Positions 34,746 to 42,396 of a stretch of 64,000 bases of DNA are shown here, in pieces. The stretch spans positions 4,154,001 to 4,218,000 of the forward strand of contig LR134353.1 in the NCBI GenBank assembly GCA_900637135.1. Direction: 5' to 3'. This DNA comes from Mycolicibacterium flavescens. Lineage in GTDB: Bacteria; Actinomycetota; Actinomycetes; Mycobacteriales; Mycobacteriaceae. The position numbers and the translations under genes were made by a program. How positions within the stretch are numbered: the first letter of the stretch is position 1; each line of letters starts with the position of its first letter. Under the pieces are notes generated by a model. It worked only from the letters and a program-made list of their open reading frames with translations, was not told the origin of the DNA and ran no database searches.

Positions 34746-35468
34746 CTACGCGGCCGTCTGCTTACGGCTACGCGACCAGTTGGCGTGCAGGCGCTGGCAA
34801 TCGGCGAGGCGCAGCGGGCTGGCGCCACCGTAGTCGGGCCGCACCGCCACCGCGGCCGGGATGTCGGGGGTGCCCTCCCCCGTGATCACCAGCGTCGGCA
34901 TCCCGGCGGCGTTGGCCGCCCGCAGCCCCGAGGCCGAGCCGGTGACGGCGAACGCGTCGTCGGCGGACAGCCCGAGCTCCCACAACGCGTGCCGGTGTGC
35001 CTCCGGATCGGGCATCGGCTTGACGACGTCCTCGGCGGAGACCACGACATCGACAAGACCCTCGCCGACGAGTTGGCGCACCAGCGGCTCGGCCCAGCCC
35101 CGCTGACCGTTCACCACGACGGCCACCTGCACGCCGGCGCCGACGGCGTCCATCACGAAGTCGACCAACCCGGCGCGCGGAGACAGGTCGCGCTCGAGGA
35201 TCAACTCGTCGAACAGCATGGTCTTGGTGGTGTAGATCTCGTCTGCCAGCAGCTTGGTGAGCACGTCGGCCTCGGTGGCCACGCACCGCTTGCGAAGCTC
35301 GGCGGCGACCCTCTGGCGCTCGTCGGTGAGCGCGAGCAGCTGTCGATAACGCGGCACCGACCACTGGAAATCCAGGCCGTGCGTCGCGAAGGCGGCGTTG
35401 TAGGCGACCCGGTGGCCGTCACATTCGATGTCGGTCAGCGCGTCGAGGTCGAACACCAGACCGCGCAC
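34746..35468 (-). CDS. HAD-family hydrolase
   Basis: 240 residues from GTG 35468. The protein opens with the HAD nucleophile motif GLVFDLDALTDIECDGHR, where the second Asp is retained. The later motifs VVVNGQRGW (motif 2, with Asn instead of the usual Thr/Ser neighbourhood), VVKPMPDPE (Lys of motif 3) and VTGSASGLRAANAAG (motif 4 region with Gly-Ser instead of acidic pair) follow. Motif 4 appears altered, so phosphatase activity is uncertain. An ATG at 35558 would add 30 residues of low-quality Pro/Gly-rich sequence. Confidence 0.78.
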   Translation of the reverse strand: MRGLVFDLDALTDIECDGHRVAYNAAFATHGLDFQWSVPRYRQLLALTDERQRVAAELRKRCVATEADVLTKLLADEIYTTKTMLFDELILERDLSPRAGLVDFVMDAVGAGVQVAVVVNGQRGWAEPLVRQLVGEGLVDVVVSAEDVVKPMPDPEAHRHALWELGLSADDAFAVTGSASGLRAANAAGMPTLVITGEGTPDIPAAVAVRPDYGGASPLRLADCQRLHANWSRSRKQTAA

Positions 35469-35592
35469 GGCACAGCCGGAACCCGGCCCGGCACCAGGAG
35501 GAGAACAGTCCCACCAGAATCGGCCCGCGCGCCACGTCGTCTCCTGCGTTGTCGGCATATGTAGAGCGTGGCCCCCATCACACGCGACGTCC

Positions 35593-35608
35593 TCCCCCAA
35601 TCGGGGGA
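35593..35608. promoter_or_regulatory. Palindrome upstream of NarL-type regulator
   Basis: TCCCCC-AATC-GGGGGA is a perfect inverted repeat 76 bases before the regulator ATG, in the divergent region shared with the HAD gene. It is a candidate operator for autoregulation. Confidence 0.4.
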
Positions 35609-35683
35609 TCGACGGTGCCGCTTCGGCCCGCCGCACCCCGCCGACATGCTTCACCTGGGAAATGGCACCTCTAAGGTAGGTGC

Positions 35684-36346
35684 ATGCCGAGCAGCCCACC
35701 GGTACGTCTTGTGCTGGTCGACGACCACGAAATGGTCATCGAGGGCCTCAAGGCCATGCTCGCGGCGTTCGCCGACCGGGTGCAGGTTGTCGGGCAGGCC
35801 GTCGGCGCCGAACGCGCGGCCGCGGTCATCGACGATCTCGATCCCGACATCGTGCTGTGCGATGTGCGGATGCAGGGTGCCAGCGGCCTGGACCTGTGCG
35901 CCGAACTGCGCGAACGCAACGCCGACCGCAAGATCGTCATGCTGTCGGTCTACGACGACGAGCAGTACCTGTTCCAGGCCCTTCGCGTCGGGGCGTCCGG
36001 ATATCTGCTCAAGAGCATCAGCAGCGACGAACTGGTACGGCAGTTGGAGTTCGTCCACCGCGGCGAGACCGCGATCGACCCGGGCATGGCGGCCAGGGCC
36101 GTCGACACCGCAGCGCGGCTTCAGCGCGACGAGTTCTGGCCGGGCGCGCGCCAGGGGTTGACCCAGCGTGAGAGTGAGATCCTCTCGCTCGTCGTCAACG
36201 GGCTGTCCAACCGGGCGATCGCGGCCAAGCTGGTGATCGGGGACGAGACGGTCAAGACCCACCTCAGCTCGATTTACCGCAAGCTCGGTGTCAGCGACCG
36301 CACCGGCGCCGTCGCGACGGCCCTGCGCGAGGGAATCTTCAAGTGA
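35684..36346 (+). CDS. NarL/FixJ-family response regulator
   Basis: 220 residues. Receiver domain 1-125 with DDHE at 13-16, phospho-acceptor Asp60 in LCDVRM and the Lys in SGYLLKSI. A LuxR-type HTH lies at about 155-215 (LTQRESEILSLVVNGLSNRA, VKTHLSSIYRKLGV). Its stop overlaps the start of the partner kinase by four bases. The target genes are unknown; the palindrome at 35593 may be an autoregulatory site. Confidence 0.94.
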   Translation: MPSSPPVRLVLVDDHEMVIEGLKAMLAAFADRVQVVGQAVGAERAAAVIDDLDPDIVLCDVRMQGASGLDLCAELRERNADRKIVMLSVYDDEQYLFQALRVGASGYLLKSISSDELVRQLEFVHRGETAIDPGMAARAVDTAARLQRDEFWPGARQGLTQRESEILSLVVNGLSNRAIAAKLVIGDETVKTHLSSIYRKLGVSDRTGAVATALREGIFK

Positions 36347-37581
36347 CGACGGAATCGGGTCCGTCGGACGCGGTGCGGGAGCTGAGCCAGTACGCGCTGG
36401 CCGCCGACCGCGAGCTGGCACTGCTGCGCGAACTGATCCAGGCCGCGTCCAAGGGTCCGGGTGTCGAACCGCTGGCCGCCGCGGCCGCGCGGATGATCAC
36501 TGCGGCCACCGCCAGCGACGTGTGCTTCGTGCACGTCCTCGACGACAGCGACCGGTCACTCACGCTGGCCGGTGCCACACCGCCGTTCGACGCCGAGATA
36601 GGAAAGATCAGACTGCCTCTGGGCCAGGGCATCTCGGGTTGGGTCGCCAGCCACCGAGAGCCGGTGGTGATCACGCAGGACAAGGAGTCCGATCCGCGCT
36701 ACATGCCGTTTCAGTCGCTGCGGGGCCGCGATTTCACGTCGATGGTGTCGGTGCCGATGGAGACCGACCCGGGCGGCCTTGTCGGCGTGCTGAACGTGCA
36801 CACCGTGGAGCGCCGCGATTTCACCGAGCGCGACGTCGAGTTGCTCGTGGTGATCGGCAGGCTCATCGCAGGGGCCATGCACCAGGCCCGGCTGCACCGG
36901 CAGCTGGTGGCCCGCGAACGGGCCCACGAGAATTTCGTCGAGCAGGTGATCGAGGCTCAGGAGCTCGAACGGCGAAGGCTTGCAGGCGATATCCACGACG
37001 GTATCTCGCAGCGGCTGGTCACCTTGTCCTATCGGTTGGACGCCGCGACCCGATCCGACGAACCCGCGATCGTCGCCGAACAGCTCGGCAAGGCACGCGA
37101 GTTGGTCGACCTGACGCTGCAGGAGGCCCGCGCGGCGATCAGCGGGTTGCGCCCGCCGGTTCTCGACGACCTCGGACTGGCCGGCGGACTGGCCAGCCTC
37201 GCCCGATCGATACCGCAGATCGGCATCGAGGTGGATCTGGCGGAGCGCCGCCTCCCCGACCACATCGAGCTCGCGCTGTACCGCATCGCACAGGAGTGCC
37301 TGCAGAACGTCGTCAAACACGCCAAGGCCGCGTCGGCCCGGCTGACGTTCGCCGTCGACCCCGGCGACAGCGGTGATGTCGCACGTCTCGAAATCGTCGA
37401 CGACGGAGTGGGTTTCGATACCTTCGAACATCCGCTGGGCGGCGACGACATGGGCGGCTACGGCCTGCTGTCGATGGCCGAGCGCGCCGAGATCGTCGGC
37501 GGTCGGCTCAACATCCGGTCCCGTCCGGGAGCGGGGACGGCGGTGACGGCGACGATTCCGCTGCCGACCGTGCTGGAGTAG
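36343..37581 (+). CDS. GAF-domain histidine kinase, NarL-partner type
   Basis: 412 residues from GTG 36343. A GAF sensor domain lies at about 40-185 (FVHVLDDSDRSLTLAG, GQGISGWVASHREPVVI). The HisKA_3 dimerisation helix carries His218 in RRRLAGDIHDGISQRL, and a HATPase domain includes ALYRIAQECLQNVVKHA and DDGVGF, ending GAGTAVTATIPLPTVLE. No membrane segment is present, so it senses a cytoplasmic signal; heme or a small ligand in the GAF domain is possible but not shown. Confidence 0.94.
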   Translation: MTTESGPSDAVRELSQYALAADRELALLRELIQAASKGPGVEPLAAAAARMITAATASDVCFVHVLDDSDRSLTLAGATPPFDAEIGKIRLPLGQGISGWVASHREPVVITQDKESDPRYMPFQSLRGRDFTSMVSVPMETDPGGLVGVLNVHTVERRDFTERDVELLVVIGRLIAGAMHQARLHRQLVARERAHENFVEQVIEAQELERRRLAGDIHDGISQRLVTLSYRLDAATRSDEPAIVAEQLGKARELVDLTLQEARAAISGLRPPVLDDLGLAGGLASLARSIPQIGIEVDLAERRLPDHIELALYRIAQECLQNVVKHAKAASARLTFAVDPGDSGDVARLEIVDDGVGFDTFEHPLGGDDMGGYGLLSMAERAEIVGGRLNIRSRPGAGTAVTATIPLPTVLE

Positions 37582-37588
37582 GCCCGCA

Positions 37589-38065
37589 TCACTCGAGGGT
37601 GCAGGCCTTCGCCAGGTGCTCCTCGATGCCGGCGATCACGTCTTCGGACGCTTCACGAAATGCCGCAAGGCGCTTCGGGCCGAGCACGTCGATGAACAGT
37701 TCGCGCACCCGTTCCGCGTTGGCCGGTGCGGACGCCTTGATCGCCGCGCGGCCGGTGTCGGTCAGCACGATGTCGGGGTAGCGACCGGTCGACTCCTCCC
37801 TGCGGATCAGGCCGCGCTTCTGCATCCGGGTCAGGTGGTGTGACAGCCGGGTCTTCTCCCAGTGGGTGGCTTTGCCGAGCTCGTACGCGCGCATCCGCCC
37901 CTTGGGTGCCTCCGACAGGTTGACCAAAATCTCGAAGTCGGAATCCGAGAGCCCGAACTCGCGCTGCAGATGCATCACCAGGTGACGCTCGAGCTTGTGC
38001 TGCATCGTCACGAATGCGCGCCAGGCGCCCAGTTCTTCCTCGGTCAGCCGCCCTCTACCAGCCAT
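37589..38065 (-). CDS. MarR-family transcriptional regulator
   Basis: 158 residues from ATG 38065, a winged-helix MarR protein: FGLSDSDFEILVNL, KATHWEKTRLSHHLTRMQKRG recognition helix and REESTGRYPD wing. AGGA lies eight bases upstream. An in-frame ATG at 38095 lies inside a palindromic operator and is therefore unlikely to be the start. It is divergent from the NmrA-like gene and probably represses both. Confidence 0.9.
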   Translation of the reverse strand: MAGRGRLTEEELGAWRAFVTMQHKLERHLVMHLQREFGLSDSDFEILVNLSEAPKGRMRAYELGKATHWEKTRLSHHLTRMQKRGLIRREESTGRYPDIVLTDTGRAAIKASAPANAERVRELFIDVLGPKRLAAFREASEDVIAGIEEHLAKACTLE

Positions 38066-38087
38066 GGCGACGATCCTACCGGACCGA

Positions 38088-38101
38088 GTTGACATATCAA
38101 C
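38088..38101. promoter_or_regulatory. MarR operator 1 (GTTGA-N4-TCAAC)
   Basis: GTTGACATATCAAC is a palindrome with five-base arms, 23 bases upstream of the MarR start. A second copy differing by one base lies 36 bases away. Confidence 0.7.
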
Positions 38102-38123
38102 CCGACCGACTACCCTGGATTGG

Positions 38124-38137
38124 GTTGACGTATCAAC
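38124..38137. promoter_or_regulatory. MarR operator 2 (GTTGA-N4-TCAAC)
   Basis: GTTGACGTATCAAC lies 16 bases before the start of the NmrA-like gene, directly ahead of its GAAGGAG. The 36-base centre-to-centre distance puts the two sites on nearly the same helix face. Confidence 0.7.
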
Positions 38138-38153
38138 CTAGAAGGAGATGACC

Positions 38154-39110
38154 ATGGCTCAGCATGTGATCACCGTTGTGGGAGCGACCGGCAAACAGGG
38201 CGGCGGACTGGCCCGAGCGATCCTCGCCGATCCGAGCGGGAAGTTCTCGGTCCGTGCAGTGACGCGCAACCCGCAGTCCACGCAGGCAAAGCGGCTTGCC
38301 GCAGCGGGCGCTGAAGTCGTCGAGGCCGACCTGTATGACCTCACGGGCATGCAGCGCGCCTTCGACGGAGCCGAGGCGGCGTTCGTCGTCACCAATTACT
38401 GGGCGGAGCGGACGGCAGAAGAGGAAGCGGTCCGCACCAGGGCGGAATCGGAGCTGTACCAAGCCGAAACCGCGGCGCGCGCGGCGAAGTCAGCGGACGT
38501 GGCGCACGTCATCTGGTCGACCTTGGAGGACACCCGGGACCACTTCGGCGACGACGCACGGGTGCCGACGGTCGAGGGACGATACAAGGTGCCGCACTTC
38601 GACGCGAAGGCAGAGGCCGACGCCCTCTTCGCCGAACGCCGCGTGCCCACGACGTTTCTCCGGACAGCCGGGTTCTACGAGGGGTTCCTCTCCGACCTGC
38701 AACCGGTCCGCGATCCCGACGGGCACCTGGTGCTCACGCTGCCGATGGCGGACCGGCCGATGGCGGCGATCGCCGTCGGTGACATCGGCCGAACCGCACT
38801 CGGCATCTTCAAGCGAGGTCCGGAGTTCATCGGCCAGACCGTGAGCATCGCCGGTGACCACTTGACCGGCGAGGAGTTCGCCGCCGAACTCTCGAGGCTG
38901 CACGGCGAACCGGTGGCTTATCGACCGCAGTCCTGGGATGAGCTGCGCGCCATGGACTTCCCCGGCGCTATCGAGATGGGCAACATGTTCCAGTTCTACG
39001 CCGAGGACTCCGAACGGTTCACCGCTGCGCGCGATCTGGCGTTCGTGCGGACGCTGAACCCCGAGCTGTTGTCCTTCCGCGACTGGGTGACGCGGCAGAA
39101 CGCGGCATGA
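38154..39110 (+). CDS. NmrA/HSCARG-type NAD(P)-binding protein
   Basis: 318 residues of the atypical short-chain dehydrogenase group. The N-terminal motif GATGKQGGGLARAIL (9-23) binds the nucleotide. It lacks an obvious Tyr-x3-Lys active site, as in redox-sensing NmrA proteins. Segments VRAVTRNPQS and ATFVVTNYW-like strands follow. ATG 38154 has GAAGGAG six bases upstream. Probably induced when the divergent MarR protein releases its operators; the ligand is unknown. Confidence 0.9.
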   Translation: MAQHVITVVGATGKQGGGLARAILADPSGKFSVRAVTRNPQSTQAKRLAAAGAEVVEADLYDLTGMQRAFDGAEAAFVVTNYWAERTAEEEAVRTRAESELYQAETAARAAKSADVAHVIWSTLEDTRDHFGDDARVPTVEGRYKVPHFDAKAEADALFAERRVPTTFLRTAGFYEGFLSDLQPVRDPDGHLVLTLPMADRPMAAIAVGDIGRTALGIFKRGPEFIGQTVSIAGDHLTGEEFAAELSRLHGEPVAYRPQSWDELRAMDFPGAIEMGNMFQFYAEDSERFTAARDLAFVRTLNPELLSFRDWVTRQNAA

Positions 39111-39126
39111 CCAGCACCGACCGGAC

Positions 39127-39639
39127 CTAGAAGTCCCCGGAGTTGCGGCGCAGCGTCTGGATCGAATCGGCCAGGGCCCGCGACTCGGCGCTCGACATTC
39201 CGATGTCGGCGAAGACCTCGTTGTTCAACGTCACCGTGGCGTCCTCGACCGTCGAGCGGCCGAGGTCGGTGATCTGAACCAGCGTGGTGCGCCCGTCGGT
39301 CGGATGGGGAATCCGCTCGACGAGACCGTCGCCCTCCAGTCGCCGAATCGCGTGCGTGACGCTGGTGACGTGCACCTGCAGCCGATCGGAGGCCTTGGTG
39401 ATCGGCAGCGCGCCGTTGCGGGTGAACGCCAACAGCCTCAGCAACTCGAACCGCGAAAAGCTCAGATCGTAGGGTCGAAGTGCGCTTTCGACGCGCGCCA
39501 GCAGGATCTGGTGGGCCCGCATCACCGATGTCACGGCGACCATGCCGTCGGCGACCTCGCCCCACCCGCAACGCTCCCAGTTGGCCCGCGCGAGCGCGAT
39601 CGGGTCATGGTCATCCTGCCGCGACGGTTGGGGGGCCAC
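39127..39639 (-). CDS. MarR-family regulator at the end of the biosynthetic operon
   Basis: 170 residues from GTG 39639. Winged-helix core: YDLSFSRFELLRLLAFTRNG, then KASDRLQVHVTSVTHAIRRLEGDG recognition helix and PHPTDGRTT wing. It lies 39 bases after the aminotransferase stop on the same strand, so it is probably transcribed with the ThDP-SRPBCC-KAS-aminotransferase genes and could sense their product. The start is not well supported; AGAGG is very close to the GTG. Confidence 0.88.
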   Translation of the reverse strand: MAPQPSRQDDHDPIALARANWERCGWGEVADGMVAVTSVMRAHQILLARVESALRPYDLSFSRFELLRLLAFTRNGALPITKASDRLQVHVTSVTHAIRRLEGDGLVERIPHPTDGRTTLVQITDLGRSTVEDATVTLNNEVFADIGMSSAESRALADSIQTLRRNSGDF

Positions 39640-39678
39640 GCCTCTTCATACCGCATCGATCGGCGCGGTCAGCAGATT

Positions 39679-40713
39679 TCAGCGCATGGCCTGGGCGACC
39701 GCGGCCACCACGGCGCGGGTGGATCTGCGGTCTCCCACGGTGATGCGCACGCCACCGTCGGCGTACTGCCGGACACGCACTCCGTTCGTCTCGAAGACCT
39801 GCCCCCAGCCACGGCCACAGTCCGGCACGTAGACGAAGTTGGCGTTGCTCTCGGTGCTGTACACCCCCATGGACCGCAGCCGCATGCGCAGGTGTCGACG
39901 CTCGCTGGTGATCATCCGGATGCGTTGACACAGCTCGGCTTCCGCGTCAAACGACGCCGCGACCGCAACGAGTGCGGTGATCGCGACACCAAAAGGCAGT
40001 TGCATGCTCCACAGCCTGCGGGCCAGCTGTGGGGCGCAGAAGCCGTACCCGATCCGGAGTCCGGCCAACCCGTAGGCCTTCGAAAACGTCCGCAGCACCA
40101 CCACATTGGGGTGCCGCGCGACCAATCCGACGGCGTCCATGCGGCACTCCGGCGCCAGGAACTCCGCGTATGCCTCGTCGAGAAGGACCACCGTCTCCGG
40201 CGACAGGCGCCGAAGGAACCGCTCGAGTTCGGCGCCGTGCTCGACTGTGCCGGTCGGGTTGTGCGGACGGCACACCACCACGACCCTGGCACCGGTCGCG
40301 GCCCACACCATCGCGTCGAGATCGTGGTGACCGTGCGCGTCCAGCGCAACGGGGACCGATTCCAGCCGCGCCATCTGCGCGAAGATCGGATATCCGTCGA
40401 ACGTCGGCGTGGCCATGACGATTCGATCGCCGGGATCCGTCACCGCATGCAACACCTGCATGATCACACCGGTGGCGCCGGCCCCGACCACGACCTGCTC
40501 GTCGCACAGGCCCGTGTGTCCGGCGATCAGCGAGCGCAGCCGCTCTGGCAGGTACTCCGGATACCGGTTGGCTGCCTCGATCGAGGCGCTCAGCGCCGAC
40601 CGCACGGACGGCAGTGGCGGGAAGGGATTCTCGTTGAGCGACAGCGCCATCGGGTCCAATGAGGTGGGTAGCGCGCCGAGCGCCTCCGCTCCCCTGTGCA
40701 TCGGTTCGGACAT
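39679..40713 (-). CDS. HisC/Pat-like PLP-dependent aminotransferase
   Basis: 344 residues of fold-type I class II aminotransferases, close to histidinol-phosphate and aromatic amino acid aminotransferases. Signature segments: SLNENPFPPLPSV, GAGATGVIMQVL, CRPHNPTGT (Asn152) and the PLP-lysine loop FSKAYGLAGLRIGYG (Lys212). ATG 40713 overlaps the preceding stop by one base (TGATG). A role in the operon, supplying or consuming an aryl- or alkyl-pyruvate, is inferred; orthology to Rv3772 (hisC2/pat) is possible on sequence but not on context. Confidence 0.85.
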   Translation of the reverse strand: MSEPMHRGAEALGALPTSLDPMALSLNENPFPPLPSVRSALSASIEAANRYPEYLPERLRSLIAGHTGLCDEQVVVGAGATGVIMQVLHAVTDPGDRIVMATPTFDGYPIFAQMARLESVPVALDAHGHHDLDAMVWAATGARVVVVCRPHNPTGTVEHGAELERFLRRLSPETVVLLDEAYAEFLAPECRMDAVGLVARHPNVVVLRTFSKAYGLAGLRIGYGFCAPQLARRLWSMQLPFGVAITALVAVAASFDAEAELCQRIRMITSERRHLRMRLRSMGVYSTESNANFVYVPDCGRGWGQVFETNGVRVRQYADGGVRITVGDRRSTRAVVAAVAQAMR

Positions 40714-41723
40714 CAGCCGCGGCCGCCCCACCGCACTGCGGCCGCCCCGGCGAAATCACCGGCGTGGGCGAACGCCGCCATCAACACGACCTCCCCCGGT
40801 TTTAGTCTTCCGCTGTCGATCGCACGATCGAGGTTGACCGGAATGCCCGCGGCGAACAGGTTGCCGCACTGGTCGAAGGTGTCGATGTGACGCTCGGGCG
40901 GGAGTTCGAGCGCTTCTCGCCAGTTGCGCAAGAACACCCGGTTCGGCTGGTTGGTGACGAGCAGACTTAGATCGGGGGGCTTGATCCCGATGCGGTCGCA
41001 TACCGCGTACGACACCTCGGGAACCTGCCGGTTGCCTCGCGCCAGCACCTTGGTGATCTTGCTTTCGGTGAAACCGATGTAGCCCTCCCCCGGACCCGGC
41101 TGCCACCACTTGCGCGGCGGGTCGGACGCGATCGTCATATCGCCGGCGAACTCGCCGTAGGTACGACATTCGACGTCGAGGATCGGTGACTGCTCCGACA
41201 CCGCCACCAGGCCGACGGCCGCGCCGTCGCCCGGCACCGATGCCTGCGCCTTGCGCCGCACCTGCGGTTGGTCGAAGACCTGACCGGCGGCGTTCTGCGC
41301 GACGGCGACCAGCGCCGTGCGTCCCGCGCCGGAGGACAGCAGCTGCCGCGCCACCTGCAGCCCGAACACGAACGCCGCGCAGCCGCCGTTGTGCAGATCG
41401 AGCACCCATGTCGGCTTCATACCGAGTCGGTGCGCCATGGCGCCGCCGCCACCGTAGAACGGGACGTCGGGCATCTGCGTGTGGGTGATCAGGACGTCGG
41501 CGCCGGCGACGGCGTCCTGGCCGTGACGCTCGATCAGGCCGGCGGCCGCCCGCTCGACCATGTCGACGGCGGTCTCGTCGGGCGCGACGTGGTGGCGGAA
41601 TCTGGGGGCGCGGAACATCATGCTGTCCCGCAGATCGTCGGATTCGGCGAACTGCGCATAGTATTCGGCGCCGATCGGCTCACCGGGCAGGTACGTCGAT
41701 ACGTCCAGAAGGCTGACGGTCAT
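40713..41723 (-). CDS. KAS III-like condensing enzyme with altered active site
   Basis: 336 residues with the ketoacyl-ACP synthase III fold. The nucleophile Cys115 is present in NGGCAAFVFGLQ. The residue expected to be the catalytic His (PHQAN in KAS III) is Asn258 in TNQPN, while the third position is Asn288 in QCGNLFAAGIP. Loss of His suggests acyl transfer or another condensation rather than classic decarboxylative Claisen chemistry. The 1-base overlap with the aminotransferase and 7-base gap to the SRPBCC gene show strict co-expression. Confidence 0.85.
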   Translation of the reverse strand: MTVSLLDVSTYLPGEPIGAEYYAQFAESDDLRDSMMFRAPRFRHHVAPDETAVDMVERAAAGLIERHGQDAVAGADVLITHTQMPDVPFYGGGGAMAHRLGMKPTWVLDLHNGGCAAFVFGLQVARQLLSSGAGRTALVAVAQNAAGQVFDQPQVRRKAQASVPGDGAAVGLVAVSEQSPILDVECRTYGEFAGDMTIASDPPRKWWQPGPGEGYIGFTESKITKVLARGNRQVPEVSYAVCDRIGIKPPDLSLLVTNQPNRVFLRNWREALELPPERHIDTFDQCGNLFAAGIPVNLDRAIDSGRLKPGEVVLMAAFAHAGDFAGAAAVRWGGRG

Positions 41724-41730
41724 ACCGAAC

Positions 41731-42396
41731 TCACCTCATCCAATCGGGCGTCACAGGAAGGCCGTTGCGGTGCCGGTACTCGGCGATCGCCTTGAGATTG
41801 CGCAGCTCGAGCAGGTGGCCGGGACCGAACATGTCCCAGAAGTCGCCCACCCATACGGGTCGCTCGGGCGGGGCCGACTCCGGATACGGGTTGCGGTCGT
41901 AGAACGGGTGATGACAGTTGGTCCACAGCACCACCGAACCGGGTTTGTCGAACACGACCTGCGCATCGACGACGCGCATCAGGTAGATCATCCACAGGTG
42001 CCTGCCCTGATCCCACGCGCAGTGGTAATCCACCGTCATGGCCGCATCGTTGGCGACCGTGCGGGTGAAGATCTGCGTCTGCGAGCCCAGCCGGTCGTAG
42101 GCCACCCACAGCCCTGGTTCCTCGGTGGGGGTGAAACCGCGCAGGCTGTAGGTCCATTCCTCCAGACACCTTGTGTCGGAGAGGTATTCGAACAACGCGC
42201 CGGGTGGACAGTCGACGTACTCGTTGACGGTGCAGTACTCGCCGTAGACGGAGTCGTGCGGATAGACCGACCGCATCATCTCCATGATGATCGGGGTGGC
42301 CTTCTCACGCGGTGACGTCTCGACGCGGATGAGGCCGTCGAGCGGCTCGCCAGTGCCGCGATGGGTGGTGATGTCGTCAAGGGCGGGCAGGGACAT
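41731..42396 (-). CDS. SRPBCC-like protein of the biosynthetic operon
   Basis: 221 residues from ATG 42396. The sequence YVDCPPGALFEYLSDTRCLEEW followed by alternating strand segments (TYSLRGF, LWVAYDRLG, TVDYHCAWDQGR) fits a START/SRPBCC ligand-binding barrel; the assignment is by pattern. Family members in biosynthetic clusters act as cyclases, aromatases or binding proteins. It overlaps the ThDP gene by 20 bases; GAGGAG lies about ten bases before the ATG. Confidence 0.75.
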   Translation of the reverse strand: MSLPALDDITTHRGTGEPLDGLIRVETSPREKATPIIMEMMRSVYPHDSVYGEYCTVNEYVDCPPGALFEYLSDTRCLEEWTYSLRGFTPTEEPGLWVAYDRLGSQTQIFTRTVANDAAMTVDYHCAWDQGRHLWMIYLMRVVDAQVVFDKPGSVVLWTNCHHPFYDRNPYPESAPPERPVWVGDFWDMFGPGHLLELRNLKAIAEYRHRNGLPVTPDWMR

